Shown here one piece after another: positions 51,100 through 61,517 of a stretch of DNA of 64,000 nucleotides; within the stretch, counting starts at the first letter, position 1; each line of letters opens with the position of its first letter. The stretch is from assembly GCF_025699485.1 (NCBI RefSeq), contig NZ_JANUXN010000004.1, positions 62,001-126,000 on the forward strand. Reading direction: 5' to 3'. The notes beneath the pieces were generated by a model that worked only from the letters and a program-made list of their open reading frames with translations, ran no database searches and was not told where the DNA came from. This stretch comes from Thauera carbonicopians. GTDB lineage: Bacteria > Pseudomonadota > Gammaproteobacteria > Burkholderiales > Rhodocyclaceae. Made by a program: the position numbers and the translations under genes.

Positions 51100-52294
51100 C
51101 GATCGACAGACTCAAAGTGTTGACCGTGCGGCCGCTGACGCGGGTGGAAAGGATGTCTCCCTGCGGGTAGAACGCTCCCCATCCGTCGTTCTCGATGCGG
51201 CTGCGTGCCAGCTCGACCTTCATGGCGGCGTTCGGATGCAGATCCCAGCGCAGGCCGGCGCCGATGCTGCGCTGGCTGTTGTTGCGCGACGCGTTGAAGG
51301 CATCGATCTCGGCCAGGCCCATGCTCAGGTTCCGGCTGACGATCGGGCTGTTCTGCCGGTTGCGGGCGAACCTGAGGTAGGGCGTGGTGGCACCGACGTG
51401 CCGTCCGATCGTCAGATGCCAGCCGGAGGCGCTGTTCACGAAGGCCGAGGTGCGGCGCACCGCGTATTCGCCGATCAACTGCCAGCGGTTGTCGTCCCAG
51501 TGGAAGCCGGCGGAGGTGAAGGAGGCGGAGGCGCCGTCGCCCTCCATTTCGGCCAGCATCAGCCTGCCCTGCGGGAAAGTGTTCAAGGCGTGCTGCAGGC
51601 GATCGAATTCGGGGTCGCCCCAGCGCAGGTCCAGGCGCGCACGCGAGTAGCCGAGATGGAGCGTGAGCGGACCCTTGGAGAGCCCGATGTTCAGGCCCCG
51701 CAGCCGCGACAGCGAGGCATGGCCGTAGTGGGCGATGTTGACCCGGCTGCGGCCGAAGTAGGGGTGCAGCTCGAGGTCCACATCCGCGATCCGGGTGCGG
51801 TAGAGGAGGTCGATGCCGTCCAGGTCGGCAAAGGGATTGAGCGTGTACACCTCCACCGGCGGGCGTACCCAGGGATGCGCGTAATTGACGTCCAGCGAAT
51901 CCGACAGCATGAAGGCCGGCACACGCAGTCGTCCGGCGCGCAGGGTGAACTCCGGCGAGGGCGCGAAGCTGATGAAAGCCAGCGCAGCGCGGGGGGTGTA
52001 GTTGTTCTTCGGGGTGTGCCGGGCCAGTACCTGGACGACGGCTTCGGTGCCGTTGCCGAAGCCGAAATTGCCCTGCACGCCGAGAACCGAGTCGGAGCCG
52101 AAGTTGAGCCTGCCTGAGCCGGGTGCTTCGGTGCCCACGCGGACGAACTGGAGGTCGTCGGTATCCGACGCGACGGCGCCCAGGGTGCCGAAGCCCGAGA
52201 AGGTGACGCTCTCGATGTCCGCGGCAACTGGACCTGCGTGCAGGACGAGGGCGGCGGCGAAGGCCGTCAGCCGGGCGGTGAGTCTGTTCTTCAT
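51086..52294 (-). CDS. Porin-like outer-membrane barrel protein
   Basis: 402 residues with a signal peptide (LTAFAAALVLHAGPVAADIES) and a long barrel ending SLSIDVVF. Turns contain acidic loops and the strand FTLRAGRLRVPAFMLSDSLDVNYAHPWVRPP resembles DcaP/short-chain porin-like proteins. Start 52294 overlaps the GGDEF/EAL stop (TGATG). Probably made together with the PstS-like protein and the c-di-GMP enzyme. Substrate unknown. Confidence 0.82.
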   Translation of the reverse strand: MKNRLTARLTAFAAALVLHAGPVAADIESVTFSGFGTLGAVASDTDDLQFVRVGTEAPGSGRLNFGSDSVLGVQGNFGFGNGTEAVVQVLARHTPKNNYTPRAALAFISFAPSPEFTLRAGRLRVPAFMLSDSLDVNYAHPWVRPPVEVYTLNPFADLDGIDLLYRTRIADVDLELHPYFGRSRVNIAHYGHASLSRLRGLNIGLSKGPLTLHLGYSRARLDLRWGDPEFDRLQHALNTFPQGRLMLAEMEGDGASASFTSAGFHWDDNRWQLIGEYAVRRTSAFVNSASGWHLTIGRHVGATTPYLRFARNRQNSPIVSRNLSMGLAEIDAFNASRNNSQRSIGAGLRWDLHPNAAMKVELARSRIENDGWGAFYPQGDILSTRVSGRTVNTLSLSIDVVF

Positions 52295-54738
52295 CACGTG
52301 CTGGCCTTCGCTGATTCCTGTTCCAGCCATTGCAGGGTCTGGTCCCGGTCCAGCGGATGGGAGAAATAATAGCCTTGCCCGTAGTCGCAACCCAGTTCCC
52401 GCAGGACTTCGAACTGGCGCGCGTCCTCGATGCATTCGGCGACGACGGTCATGCCGAGGTCGTGGGCGAGCTCGATGCTGCGACGGACGATGGCCTGCAG
52501 GCGGTGATCCTCGGTGATCGAGCTGACGAAGGAGCCGTCGAGCTTGACCTGGTTGCAGGGCATCGTATGCAGATAGCTCAGGGTCGAATAACCGGTGCCG
52601 AAGTCGTCGATCAGTATCTCGATGCCGACGTTGCGCAACTCCCGCAGGCTGCGGGTGGCGGGACTGTCGGGGCGGGCGAGCAGGCTTTCGGTGACTTCGA
52701 AGCGGACCTGGTCGTGCGGCAGGCCGTTGCGGTCGATGATTGCCAGCAGTTCGGTGGCGAGCGCCGGGCGGGCCAGTTGGCGGGCGGAAAGGTTGACGCT
52801 GACGCGCGCGCGCAGGCTTTCGGGGCGGTTCTTCCAGTTGCGCATGTCCGCACATGCGATGCGCAGGACTTCCATGCCCAGATCGTGGATCAGATCCAGG
52901 GTTTCGGCGAGCGGGATGAATTCGGATGGCGCCAGCAGGCCGTGCGTCGCATGAGGCCAGCGCACCAGTGCTTCGAAGCTCGCGGTCTGCCGGTCCGAAA
53001 GGGTGACGATCGGCTGGTAATGGACGGCCAGGCCGCCATGGGCGAGCGCCCAACGCAGATCTGATTCGAGCTGCAGGGCGCGGACGGCCTGGGTGTGCAT
53101 CGAAGCGTGGAAGAACTCGATCGGCGAGGTATCGCTCTGGCGCGCCTTGTGCAGGGCGTTGTCGGCGTCGCGAAGCATGGCCTGGGCATCCTCGCCCTCG
53201 GTTTCGCTCAGGGCGATGCCGATCCGGCAGCGGGGGTGCAGGATGCGGTCGGCCGTCGGTACCGCGAACGACGGCAGCGCAATGAGCGTCTCGCTGATGC
53301 GCAGCGCGTCGGCCGAGCTCGCCAAGTCGTTCAGCAGCACGGCGAACTGGTCGCCGCCGACGCGCGCTGCCACGTCCCCTTCCCGCAGCGAAGCCTTGAT
53401 GTGGGCTGCGGCGCGGCGCAGCAGTTCGTCGCCGACGGCATGGCCGTAGCTATCGTTCACCAGGCTGAAGCGTTCGAGGTTGATGGCGACGACCGCGACC
53501 ATGTCGTCGCTGTCGCGCCGGCGCTGGGCAAGCGCGTGGTTGACGTGCTCGATGAACAGTGCCCGGTTCGGCAGCCCCGTCAGGCCGTCGTGCAGGGCGT
53601 CGTGGATGAGCTGCTCTTCCGCCCGCTTGCGCATGTCGATGTCGCTGATCGAGCCGGCCATGCGCGAGATGCGGGGCGTGTTGCTGCGGCGGGCGACGCC
53701 GCGGGTCAGTACCCAGCGGTAGTTGCCGTCGGGCAGGCGGACGCGGTGCTCCATCATGAACTGCGCGCTGTCGCCTTTCAGGTGCTCGATCATGCGCTCG
53801 CGGTATTCAGTCAGTTCGTCGGGGTGGACGTAGTCGAGAAAGGCTTCCGGGGAGCTGGCGAGGCCGCCGGGCGGCAGGCCGAGGATTTCGCAGAAACGGT
53901 CGGAGTAGTAGGCCGTGCCGGCGGGAATGTCCCAGTCCCACAGGCCGTCGTTGGCGCCGCGCAGTGCCAGGGCATGGCGTTCCTCGCTGATCCTGAGCCG
54001 GGTCGCGGTGTCCTGCAGCTCGGCCACGCGGCGCTGCAGCGTGGCCGCCATGATGTTGAAGTGGCGCGAGATGACGGATAGTTCGTCATGGCCTTTGGAC
54101 GGCACCCGGTGCTCGAGATGGCCGTCGGCGATCGCCTTGCTGCCGGCGAGCAGCTGCCCCAGGTTGCGGGTGAGCAGGTAGCCGATGGTCGACAGCAGCA
54201 GGAAGGTCAGCACGATCTCTGACAGCGCGATCGCCAGGCCTTGCTCGGTGATCGCGCGGCGGGCCGCCGCCAGGCCGGACACCGATACACCGAACTGCAG
54301 CAGGCCGACTTCGTTGCGCGGCAGCAGCAGGGGGTGGCGCACATGCACGATCTCGTTGCCGAGCACGCCTTCGAAGAAGCCGGTGCGGATCACCGTGGGC
54401 TCGGGCAGGGTGTCGATGTCGGGGCGGCCCGCGCTGACCAGCGGTGTCTGGTCGGGGGCGACGATGCGGACATAGACCAGGCCCTCGTTGGCGCCGAGGA
54501 GCAGCTCGCCGAGGATGTCCTGCAGCTCGCCATAGCGCTGTTGCTCGCCGTAGGTCGTGGCCATCGCGTGCAGCATGCTGGAGTTCTGGCTGATGGTGGT
54601 GTCCAGGCTGGCCGACGCCGCGTTGTTCATCAGGCGCACGCTGTTGGCCAGCAGCAGGCTCAGCAGCACCATCTGTACCGTGGTGCTCGCCAGCAGCAGG
54701 CGGAAACGGATCGAAGCGTGTCGGAAACGGAGGAACAT
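52294..54738 (-). CDS. Membrane PAS-GGDEF-EAL protein with degenerate GGDEF
   Basis: 814 residues. Two membrane helices (residues about 13-30 and 175-195) around a periplasmic sensor domain, then HAMP (LTRNLGQLLAGSKAIADGHLEHRVPSKG), PAS, GGDEF and EAL. The GGDEF site reads GGDQF, so cyclase activity is doubtful; the EAL part keeps EALVRW, DDFGTGYS and KLDGSF, so it probably degrades cyclic di-GMP. The sensor domain faces the periplasm, where the co-encoded PstS-like protein is. Function of the trio is inferred. Confidence 0.9.
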   Translation of the reverse strand: MFLRFRHASIRFRLLLASTTVQMVLLSLLLANSVRLMNNAASASLDTTISQNSSMLHAMATTYGEQQRYGELQDILGELLLGANEGLVYVRIVAPDQTPLVSAGRPDIDTLPEPTVIRTGFFEGVLGNEIVHVRHPLLLPRNEVGLLQFGVSVSGLAAARRAITEQGLAIALSEIVLTFLLLSTIGYLLTRNLGQLLAGSKAIADGHLEHRVPSKGHDELSVISRHFNIMAATLQRRVAELQDTATRLRISEERHALALRGANDGLWDWDIPAGTAYYSDRFCEILGLPPGGLASSPEAFLDYVHPDELTEYRERMIEHLKGDSAQFMMEHRVRLPDGNYRWVLTRGVARRSNTPRISRMAGSISDIDMRKRAEEQLIHDALHDGLTGLPNRALFIEHVNHALAQRRRDSDDMVAVVAINLERFSLVNDSYGHAVGDELLRRAAAHIKASLREGDVAARVGGDQFAVLLNDLASSADALRISETLIALPSFAVPTADRILHPRCRIGIALSETEGEDAQAMLRDADNALHKARQSDTSPIEFFHASMHTQAVRALQLESDLRWALAHGGLAVHYQPIVTLSDRQTASFEALVRWPHATHGLLAPSEFIPLAETLDLIHDLGMEVLRIACADMRNWKNRPESLRARVSVNLSARQLARPALATELLAIIDRNGLPHDQVRFEVTESLLARPDSPATRSLRELRNVGIEILIDDFGTGYSTLSYLHTMPCNQVKLDGSFVSSITEDHRLQAIVRRSIELAHDLGMTVVAECIEDARQFEVLRELGCDYGQGYYFSHPLDRDQTLQWLEQESAKAST

Positions 54739-54800
54739 CAGGAGCGTCCAGTGCTGCCGTGCGATGCAGAGGTCATGAGGTGGCGTGCCGCGACCATGGT

Positions 54801-56183
54801 TCAGCGCTTCGCCTGGCGCTTGACCGTGGCCGAAGCGTCGACACGGCCTTCGCTGGCGAAGGCTTCGAGGTTGGTTTCGATGCGATCGGGATCGTACAGA
54901 TAGTTGACCATCAGGCCCCAGGATTGCGCGAAGCCCTTCGACGAGGTATCGGCCAGCCAGTTCAGGCGTTCGATGCGTGCACCGTTGCCGAGGTGGAAGC
55001 GCGCCACGGCATCGACCGGCTTGCCGTCGCGCTTGGCGTCCAGCAGGTAGCGGGCGGCGACGCGCAGCAGCGGTTCGCGCAAGGCCTGAGCGAGCCGGGA
55101 TTCGGACGACCAGGCGCTGCCGCCTTCGAGCAGTTCGGTGAACAGCGGCGAGTCCGGGCCTTCGACGCCGACGGCGGCAAGGCGTTTCCAGTCTGCCGCA
55201 GTGAAGGCTTCCGCCAGTTCCTGTGGGTTGCGCTGGACCCAGCGCAACAGGCCGGGGATGGGCGACAGCGTGGCGAAGGTGTCCAGGCGCGGAAAGTCGC
55301 GCTGCAGATCCTCGACCACGCGCTTGAGCAGGAAGTTGCCGAAGGACACGCCGCGCAGGCCGGTCTGGGTGGCGCTGATCGAATAGAAGATCGCGGTGGT
55401 GGCCTTGCTGGCATCGGCCAGCGGCGCTTCGATGTCGAGCAGGCGCTGGACGTCGTCGGCGAGTTCTTCCAGCAGCGCGACCTGGACGAAGATCAACGGT
55501 TCGAGCGGCATCCGCGGATGGAAGAAGGCGTAGCAGCGGCGGTCGGAGTCCAGGCGGTTCTTGAGGTCGTCCCACGAGCGGATCTCGTGCACCGCTTCGT
55601 ACTTCACCAGTTTTTCGAGCAGCGCGGCGGGCGAAGTCCAGGTGATGCGCTGCAGTTCGAGGAAGCCGACGTCGAACCAGGCCGACAGCCGGGCTTCGAG
55701 TTCGCGGTCGAGCGGCTTGAGCAGCGGGTCGTCGGCGACGAAGCGAAGCAGGTCGGCGCGCAGGTCGACGAGGAACTTGACGCCCTGCGGAATGGAGTTG
55801 AACTGGGTCAGGATGCGCAACCGGCTCGAGCGCATCGCGGCGCGCAACTGGGCTTCGGCATCCCATTGCGCGGGGGTGCCGACCGCGGCCTGGTAGGCGC
55901 CGTGGGCGGCTTCGATGCGCGCCGGGTCCGGCCCGAACTCCAGCGCGATCATGCGCAGGATCGCCTGGCGGCCGCTGTCGTCCAGGCGAAGATAGGCTTC
56001 GGCCAGGCGCGCGGCGCGCTGGCGTGTCGAGATTTCGCCGCCGCGGCCTTCCGCGCATTCATGGAGCTGGCTGCGAATCCTTTCCAGATCGCGTTCGGTG
56101 GGTTCCACCTGCTGTGCGCTGCGGCCGCTCATCAGTTGCCGCATGCGTGACAAGCTGCGTGACACGAGTCCGTTCCCCGCCAT
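54801..56183 (-). CDS. Malonyl-CoA decarboxylase
   Basis: 460 residues, full-length MCD: helical N-terminal domain (RQAILRMIALEFG) and the catalytic acetyltransferase-like domain with FATLSPIPGLLRW (catalytic Ser) and RFHLGNGARIERLNWLADTS (catalytic His). Turns malonyl-CoA into acetyl-CoA and carbon dioxide, as in malonate use or detoxification. No malonyl-CoA ligase or transporter is nearby. The gene ends 62 bases before the GGDEF-EAL gene start. Confidence 0.93.
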   Translation of the reverse strand: MAGNGLVSRSLSRMRQLMSGRSAQQVEPTERDLERIRSQLHECAEGRGGEISTRQRAARLAEAYLRLDDSGRQAILRMIALEFGPDPARIEAAHGAYQAAVGTPAQWDAEAQLRAAMRSSRLRILTQFNSIPQGVKFLVDLRADLLRFVADDPLLKPLDRELEARLSAWFDVGFLELQRITWTSPAALLEKLVKYEAVHEIRSWDDLKNRLDSDRRCYAFFHPRMPLEPLIFVQVALLEELADDVQRLLDIEAPLADASKATTAIFYSISATQTGLRGVSFGNFLLKRVVEDLQRDFPRLDTFATLSPIPGLLRWVQRNPQELAEAFTAADWKRLAAVGVEGPDSPLFTELLEGGSAWSSESRLAQALREPLLRVAARYLLDAKRDGKPVDAVARFHLGNGARIERLNWLADTSSKGFAQSWGLMVNYLYDPDRIETNLEAFASEGRVDASATVKRQAKR

Positions 56184-56326
56184 GCTGTCCCCGAATCGTT
56201 ATGCCCGAACCGACAATCATAGCGTCTGATGTCATGCGAGCAGGGCTGTCGGTCCTATTGGTAAGGAATTATGTCACGGCGTTGGGGAATTCCTGTTATC
56301 GGTCTCGTGGACGATGTGATCGAGAT

Positions 56327-57115
56327 TCAGGTGGGGCGGTGATTCCGTGCTGCCAGCACGATGCCGAATACGATCATCGGCAGGCAGAGCCATTGTGCGG
56401 TCGATAGCCCGAGCGACAGCGTGCCGAAGATGCCCGGGTCCGGCGTGCGGAAGAATTCCGCGGCGAAACGCAGGCTGCCGTAGCCGATCAGGAAGATGGC
56501 CGATACCGCGCGCAGCGGCCGCGGGCTGGCCGAATACCACCACAGCACGGCGAACAGCAGCACGCCTTCGCCGAGCGCCTGGTAGAGCTGGGAAGGATGG
56601 CGCGGCAATGCATCGACCCAGGGAAAGACCATCGCCCACGGCAGTTCGCCGTCCACCGGGCGGCCCCACAGTTCGCCGTTGATGAAGTTGCCGATGCGTC
56701 CGGCGGCGAGGCCGGTCGGCACCAGCGGGGCGATGAAGTCGGTCACCTGCCAGAAGGACTTGCCGTGGCGGCGGGCATAGAGCCACATCGCCGCCAGCAC
56801 GCCGAGGAAGCCACCGTGGAAACTCATGCCGCCTTTCCAGATCGCGAGGATTTCGGCCGGGTGCTGCAGGTAGTAACCGGGCTGGAAGAACAGCACTTCG
56901 CCGAGGCGGCCGCCGAGGATGACGCCGAGCACGCCGTACATCAGCAGGTCGTCCAGCATCTGTGCGTTCCAGCCCAGTTCCGGGCGGCGGCGCGCATGCA
57001 GGCGGCCGAGCACGATGAACAGCGTGAAGGCGATCAGGTACATCAGCCCGTACCAGCGCACCGAGAGCGGGCCGAGGGAGAAGGCGATCGGATCGAACTG
57101 CGGGTGGGTCAGCAT
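56327..57115 (-). CDS. lgt: Prolipoprotein diacylglyceryl transferase
   Basis: 262 residues, seven membrane helices, with the Lgt signature [15 protein letters not shown] and the conserved H in [12 protein letters not shown]. Adds diacylglycerol to the lipobox cysteine of lipoproteins, such as the OMF protein of this window. Start [12 protein letters not shown] is the family's usual beginning. Confidence 0.96.
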   Translation of the reverse strand: MLTHPQFDPIAFSLGPLSVRWYGLMYLIAFTLFIVLGRLHARRRPELGWNAQMLDDLLMYGVLGVILGGRLGEVLFFQPGYYLQHPAEILAIWKGGMSFHGGFLGVLAAMWLYARRHGKSFWQVTDFIAPLVPTGLAAGRIGNFINGELWGRPVDGELPWAMVFPWVDALPRHPSQLYQALGEGVLLFAVLWWYSASPRPLRAVSAIFLIGYGSLRFAAEFFRTPDPGIFGTLSLGLSTAQWLCLPMIVFGIVLAARNHRPT

Positions 57116-57163
57116 GGGCGTGATCGGGGTCGGGGCTGGCGGGGACGGTGCCGGTTGCCGGAA

Positions 57164-57868
57164 TCAGTCGAACTGCTGGCGGAAGATGTCGAACTCGCGC
57201 CGGAGCTGGTCGAAGTCCTCTCGCAGACGGCGGATCTCGTCTTCGAGTTCCGCGCTGCGCCCGCGTCCGCCCGCGCTGCCGCCGCCGTGCTGGCTTTCGG
57301 CCATTTCGGCGACGGCCGCCTGGCCGCCGAGCAGATGGGCATGGCGGACTTCCTTGGTGCCGGGCGCACGCGGCAGCGAAGTCACCAGCGGCGGATATTT
57401 CTCCGCCAGGTGTTCCAGCACCGCATCCACCGCGGCGATGTCGTCGAAGCGGTGCAGGCGTTCGCAGCGCTGGCGCAGTTCGCCCGCGGTCTGGGCGCCG
57501 CGCAGCATCAGCGTCGCCAGCACCGCCTGTTCGGCCGGCGGCAGCGAATGGCGCAGGCGGACCAGATGTTCGTACTTGGCGACGCGGGCGCTGGGCTGGT
57601 CGCGGCGGGCGACCAGGCGGCGGCCGACCAGGCTGTCGATGGCGGCCTGGGTTTCCGCTTCGGACAGGTTCATCACCGGCTCGCGCGCGGTCAATTGGTT
57701 GCAGCCGGTGACGATGGCGTTGATCGACATCGGATAGGCGTCGGGCGTGACGAAGGCTTTCTCGATCAGCACGCCGAGGATGCGGATCTCGGCGGCGTCG
57801 AGGTCGAAGCCGGCATCGGTATCGGCATCGGCTGGGGGGGCGTTGGCGGCGTTGGCGGGCTCCGTCAT
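57164..57868 (-). CDS. yceH: YceH family protein (DUF480)
   Basis: 234 residues with two winged-helix domains ([50 protein letters not shown]), and a coiled-coil tail ([21 protein letters not shown]). Conserved protein of unknown role. AGGAG precedes ATG 57868. It lies 48 bases upstream of lgt on the same strand. Confidence 0.92.
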   Translation of the reverse strand: MTEPANAANAPPADADTDAGFDLDAAEIRILGVLIEKAFVTPDAYPMSINAIVTGCNQLTAREPVMNLSEAETQAAIDSLVGRRLVARRDQPSARVAKYEHLVRLRHSLPPAEQAVLATLMLRGAQTAGELRQRCERLHRFDDIAAVDAVLEHLAEKYPPLVTSLPRAPGTKEVRHAHLLGGQAAVAEMAESQHGGGSAGGRGRSAELEDEIRRLREDFDQLRREFDIFRQQFD

Positions 57869-57966
57869 GGCGACTCCTGGCAAAAGGCGAGAGCAGGGAT
57901 GATACGCATGCTTCGCTACGCGCGTTAGAATCACATGCTTTACTGCAGAGTTTCCGGAGCGCCCCC

Positions 57967-59817
57967 ATGCCCCAGTATCGTTCCCGCACATCCACCGCCG
58001 GCCGCAACATGGCGGGAGCCCGCGCCCTGTGGCGCGCGACCGGCATGAAGGATGGTGATTTCGACAAGCCGATCATCGCCATCGCCAACAGCTTCACCCA
58101 GTTCGTGCCTGGCCACGTCCACCTGAAGGACCTGGGCCAACTGGTCGCGCGCGAGATCGAGGCCGCGGGCGGCGTCGCCAAGGAATTCAACACCATTGCG
58201 GTCGACGACGGCATCGCCATGGGCCACGGCGGCATGCTGTATTCACTGCCGTCGCGCGAGTTGATCGCCGACAGCGTCGAATACATGTGCAACGCCCACA
58301 CCGCCGATGCGCTGGTGTGCATCTCGAACTGCGACAAGATCACCCCGGGCATGCTGATGGCCGCGCTGCGGCTGAACATCCCGGCGATCTTCGTCTCCGG
58401 CGGGCCGATGGAGGCCGGTAAGGTCAAGTGGGAAGCCAAGGTCATCTCGCTCGACCTGGTCGATGCGATGGTCAAGGCCGCCGACAAGAGCTGTTCGGAC
58501 GAGGAAGTGGATGCGATCGAGCGTTCGGCCTGTCCGACCTGCGGCTCGTGCTCGGGCATGTTCACCGCCAACTCGATGAACTGCCTGACCGAGGCGCTCG
58601 GCCTGTCGCTGCCGGGCAACGGCACCACGCTGGCGACCCACGCCGACCGCGAACGCCTGTTCAAGGAAGCGGGCCGCCGCATCGTCGGGCTCGCGCGCCG
58701 CTATTACGAGCAGGACGACGCCTCGGTGCTGCCGCGCTCGATCGCGACTTTCGAGGCTTTCGAGAACGCGATGAGCCTGGACGTGGCGATGGGCGGCTCG
58801 ACCAACACTGTGCTGCACCTGCTGGCGGCCGCGCGCGAGGCCGGGGTCGACTTCACGATGAAGGACATCGACCGTGTCAGCCGCCGCGTGCCCTGCCTGT
58901 CCAAGGTCGCGCCGGCCGTGGCCGACGTGCATATCGAGGACGTGCACCGCGCCGGCGGCATCATGTCCATCCTCGGCCAGCTCGACCGCGCCGGCCTGCT
59001 GCACACGAAGGTGCCGACGGTGCACTGCGCGACGATGGCCGAAGCGCTGGACAAGTGGGACATCACGCGCACCAGCGACGAAGCCGTGCATACCTTCTTC
59101 CGCGCCGCGCCGGGCGGCGTGCCGACCCAGGTCGCCTTCAGCCAGGATCGGCGCTGGAACGAACTCGACAGCGACCGCGAGCACGGCGTGATCCGCAGCA
59201 AGGAGCACGCCTTCACCGCCGACGGCGGCCTCGCGGTGCTGTACGGCAACATCGCCGAGAAGGGCTGCATCGTCAAGACCGCGGGTGTGGACGAGTCGAT
59301 CTGGAAGTTCACCGGCAAGGCGCGGGTGTATGAGAGCCAGGACGACGCGGTCGAAGGCATCCTCGGCGAGCAGGTGCAGGCCGGCGACGTCGTCATCATC
59401 CGCTACGAAGGCCCGAAGGGCGGCCCCGGCATGCAGGAGATGCTGTACCCGACCTCCTACCTGAAGAGCCGCGGCCTCGGCAAGGAGTGCGCGCTGCTCA
59501 CCGACGGCCGCTTCTCCGGCGGCACTTCCGGGCTGTCGATCGGCCACGCCTCGCCCGAAGCCGCCTGCGGCGGCGCGATCGCGCTGGTCGAGGACGGCGA
59601 CACGATCGAGATCGACATCCCGAACCGCCGCATCCACCTGGCGATCGGCGATGCCGAGCTGGCTGCCCGACGCGCGGCGATGGAGGCGAAGGGCGCCGCG
59701 GCCTGGAAGCCGGCAAACCGTCAGCGCGTGGTCTCGGCGGCGCTGCAGGCCTACGCCGCGCTGACGACTTCGGCCGACACCGGCGCGGTGCGTGACGTCA
59801 GCCAGGTCCAGCGCTGA
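57967..59817 (+). CDS. ilvD: Dihydroxy-acid dehydratase
   Basis: 616 residues. Fe-S cysteines in [13 protein letters not shown] and [19 protein letters not shown]-terminal signature [17 protein letters not shown]. Makes the 2-keto acids of valine and isoleucine. GGAG lies before the ATG. The length and motifs match the E. coli type with a [4Fe-4S] cluster. Confidence 0.97.
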   Translation: MPQYRSRTSTAGRNMAGARALWRATGMKDGDFDKPIIAIANSFTQFVPGHVHLKDLGQLVAREIEAAGGVAKEFNTIAVDDGIAMGHGGMLYSLPSRELIADSVEYMCNAHTADALVCISNCDKITPGMLMAALRLNIPAIFVSGGPMEAGKVKWEAKVISLDLVDAMVKAADKSCSDEEVDAIERSACPTCGSCSGMFTANSMNCLTEALGLSLPGNGTTLATHADRERLFKEAGRRIVGLARRYYEQDDASVLPRSIATFEAFENAMSLDVAMGGSTNTVLHLLAAAREAGVDFTMKDIDRVSRRVPCLSKVAPAVADVHIEDVHRAGGIMSILGQLDRAGLLHTKVPTVHCATMAEALDKWDITRTSDEAVHTFFRAAPGGVPTQVAFSQDRRWNELDSDREHGVIRSKEHAFTADGGLAVLYGNIAEKGCIVKTAGVDESIWKFTGKARVYESQDDAVEGILGEQVQAGDVVIIRYEGPKGGPGMQEMLYPTSYLKSRGLGKECALLTDGRFSGGTSGLSIGHASPEAACGGAIALVEDGDTIEIDIPNRRIHLAIGDAELAARRAAMEAKGAAAWKPANRQRVVSAALQAYAALTTSADTGAVRDVSQVQR

Positions 59818-59853
59818 TTGACCGCTTCGAGGCCACTGTCTACGATCGGCACC

Positions 59854-60048
59854 ATGGATAGCGAACTTGCTCAACTCGAAGCGCAGATCGAGGAACTGAT
59901 CGGCCTGCACAACCGGCTCAAGGCCGACAACGTCGGCCTGCATGGCCGCGTCGCCCAGCTCGACGCCGAGAACCGCCAGCTCGAAGCCAAGCTCAGGCTG
60001 GCGGTCGATCGTCTCGAAGCGCTGCTCGACAAACTCCCGGAGGCCTGA
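59854..60048 (+). CDS. TIGR02449-type small coiled-coil protein
   Basis: 64 residues, almost entirely a heptad coiled coil (LAQLEAQIEELIGLHNRLK, LDAENRQLEAKLRLAVDRLEALL). Matches by position and pattern the small conserved protein that precedes zapA in many proteobacteria, with a possible ZapB-like role in cell division. ATG 59854; weak ribosome site. Four bases separate its stop from the zapA GTG. Confidence 0.8.
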   Translation: MDSELAQLEAQIEELIGLHNRLKADNVGLHGRVAQLDAENRQLEAKLRLAVDRLEALLDKLPEA

Positions 60049-60052
60049 AAAC

Positions 60053-60355
60053 GTGTCGATGGATCATCTGGACGTGATGCTGCTCGGAAAGGAGTACCGG
60101 GTTTCCTGCACGCCCGAGACGCGGGACGACCTGCTCGCCACCGTCGCCTACCTGGACGACAAGCTGCGCGAGCTGGGCGGCAGGACCAATGCGTCGGGCG
60201 AGAAGCTGGCAGTCATGACCGCGCTCAACATCGCCCATGAATTCCTGCAGCATCAGCGTGGAAACGGGTTTGACATGCCGGGTGCGAAGCGTAGAATCGG
60301 ACTCATGAAAGCACGCCTCGACGGGGTGCTGGCCCAGCAGGAAAAACTGTTCTGA
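60053..60355 (+). CDS. zapA: Cell-division protein ZapA
   Basis: 100 residues starting with GTG 60053, nine bases after GGAGG; the ATG two codons later is too far from it. VMLLGKEYRVSCTPETRDDLLATVAYLDDKL is the ZapA domain and the second half is a coiled coil. Promotes FtsZ-ring assembly. It precedes 6S RNA, the usual proteobacterial arrangement. Confidence 0.93.
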   Translation: MSMDHLDVMLLGKEYRVSCTPETRDDLLATVAYLDDKLRELGGRTNASGEKLAVMTALNIAHEFLQHQRGNGFDMPGAKRRIGLMKARLDGVLAQQEKLF

Positions 60356-60381
60356 GGACATGCTTGGCGCAATACCGATCA

Positions 60382-60563
60382 ATCCCCTGCAGTGTTCGTT
60401 GAAGCCGTAGATTCCTTGAACCAATAGTCGAGAGACTCGGTTGCTGACCATCAAGGCCGCTGGTGTGAACGCCCCTTGCGGGTGATCCTGAAGCGGAAGG
60501 AATGCGACCTCCCTGAACCCATGGTTCAGGATGCCCGGCGGAGACGGCACAGGCGGGGGGCCA
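60382..60563 (+). ncRNA. ssrS: 6S RNA
   Basis: Lies immediately after zapA, the classical location. The 5' segment CCCCTGCAGTGTTCG pairs with the 3' segment GGCACAGGCGGGG, and the conserved sections around TCGGTTGCTGACC, CCTTGCGGG and CCCTGAACCCATGGTTCAGG match the 6S secondary structure with its central bubble. 6S RNA binds sigma-70 RNA polymerase in stationary phase. Ends are approximate, within about ten bases. It fills most of the 319-base gap before the next gene. Confidence 0.88.
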
Positions 60564-60571
60564 GACAAAAA

Positions 60572-60600
60572 GGCGCAGCCATCGCGGTTGCGCCTTTTTT
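60572..60600 (+). terminator. Rho-independent terminator after 6S RNA
   Basis: GGCGCAGCC / GGTTGCGCC, nine-base stem with one wobble pair and a five-base loop, followed by TTTTTT and preceded by AAAAA, so it can work both ways. Confidence 0.9.
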
Positions 60601-60674
60601 CGCTTTTTCGCCTTTCGTCCATGCGGGGCGGGCGCCGATGGTGGCGACGCACAACACATGATGGATCGTTCAGC

Positions 60675-61481
60675 ATGACTTTCGATATCTGGTGGTTCAC
60701 TTATCCCGTACTCGGCGCCGTCGTCGGCTTCTTCGCCGGCCTGCTCGGCGTCGGCGGCGGCGGCATCATGGTGCCGATGCTGACCACGCTGTTCCTCGCC
60801 CAGGGCTTTCCGCACGAACAGGTGGTGCATATGGCACTGGGCACCTCGATGGCGAGCATCGTGCTCACCTCGGTGTCCAGCCTGCGCGCCCACCAGGCGC
60901 ACGGCGCGGTGCGCTGGGACGTGGTGCGCACGATCACGCCCGGCATCCTGGTCGGCACCTTCTGCGCCACCTTCATCGCTTCGCGGGTGAATACGGCGGC
61001 GCTGGCGATCTTCTTCGCCGTGTTCATGGCCTACGTGTCGATCCAGATGCTGCTCAACATCAAACCCAAGCCCAGCCGCGACCTGCCCGGCCCGATCGGC
61101 ATGACGGGCGTCGGGCTGGGGATCGGCGGCATTTCGGCACTGGTCGCGATCGGTGGCGGCTCGCTGTCGGTGCCCTTCATGACCTGGTGCAACGTCAAGG
61201 TGCAGAACGCCATCGGCACTTCGGCCGCGATCGGCCTGCCGATCGCGCTGGCCGGCACGATCGGCTACCTCGTCAACGGCTGGAGCGTGCCCGGCACGCC
61301 GCCGCTGAGCTTCGGCTACGTCTACCTGCCGGCATTCGTCATGGTGTCGCTGGTCAGCATGTGGGTGGCGCCGGTCGGCGCCCGCCTGGCGCACCGGCTG
61401 CCGGTGGCGACGTTGAAGAAGATCTTCGCCGGTGTGCTGATGGCGCTGTGCGCCAAGATGCTGCACAGCATCTTCGGCTGA
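60675..61481 (+). CDS. TauE/SafE family sulfite exporter-like permease
   Basis: 268 residues, about eight membrane helices, with the duplicated motif GLLGVGGGGIMVPML and ISALVAIGGGSLSVPF. The family exports sulfite, sulfoacetate or related anions, or imports them. The substrate is not known here. No other sulfur gene is adjacent. ATG 60675 is the first in frame; upstream sequence is the 6S terminator. Confidence 0.9.
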   Translation: MTFDIWWFTYPVLGAVVGFFAGLLGVGGGGIMVPMLTTLFLAQGFPHEQVVHMALGTSMASIVLTSVSSLRAHQAHGAVRWDVVRTITPGILVGTFCATFIASRVNTAALAIFFAVFMAYVSIQMLLNIKPKPSRDLPGPIGMTGVGLGIGGISALVAIGGGSLSVPFMTWCNVKVQNAIGTSAAIGLPIALAGTIGYLVNGWSVPGTPPLSFGYVYLPAFVMVSLVSMWVAPVGARLAHRLPVATLKKIFAGVLMALCAKMLHSIFG

Positions 61482-61517
61482 GGTCCCACAGTTCGCTTCA
61501 GCCGGCGGTCAAGCGGC

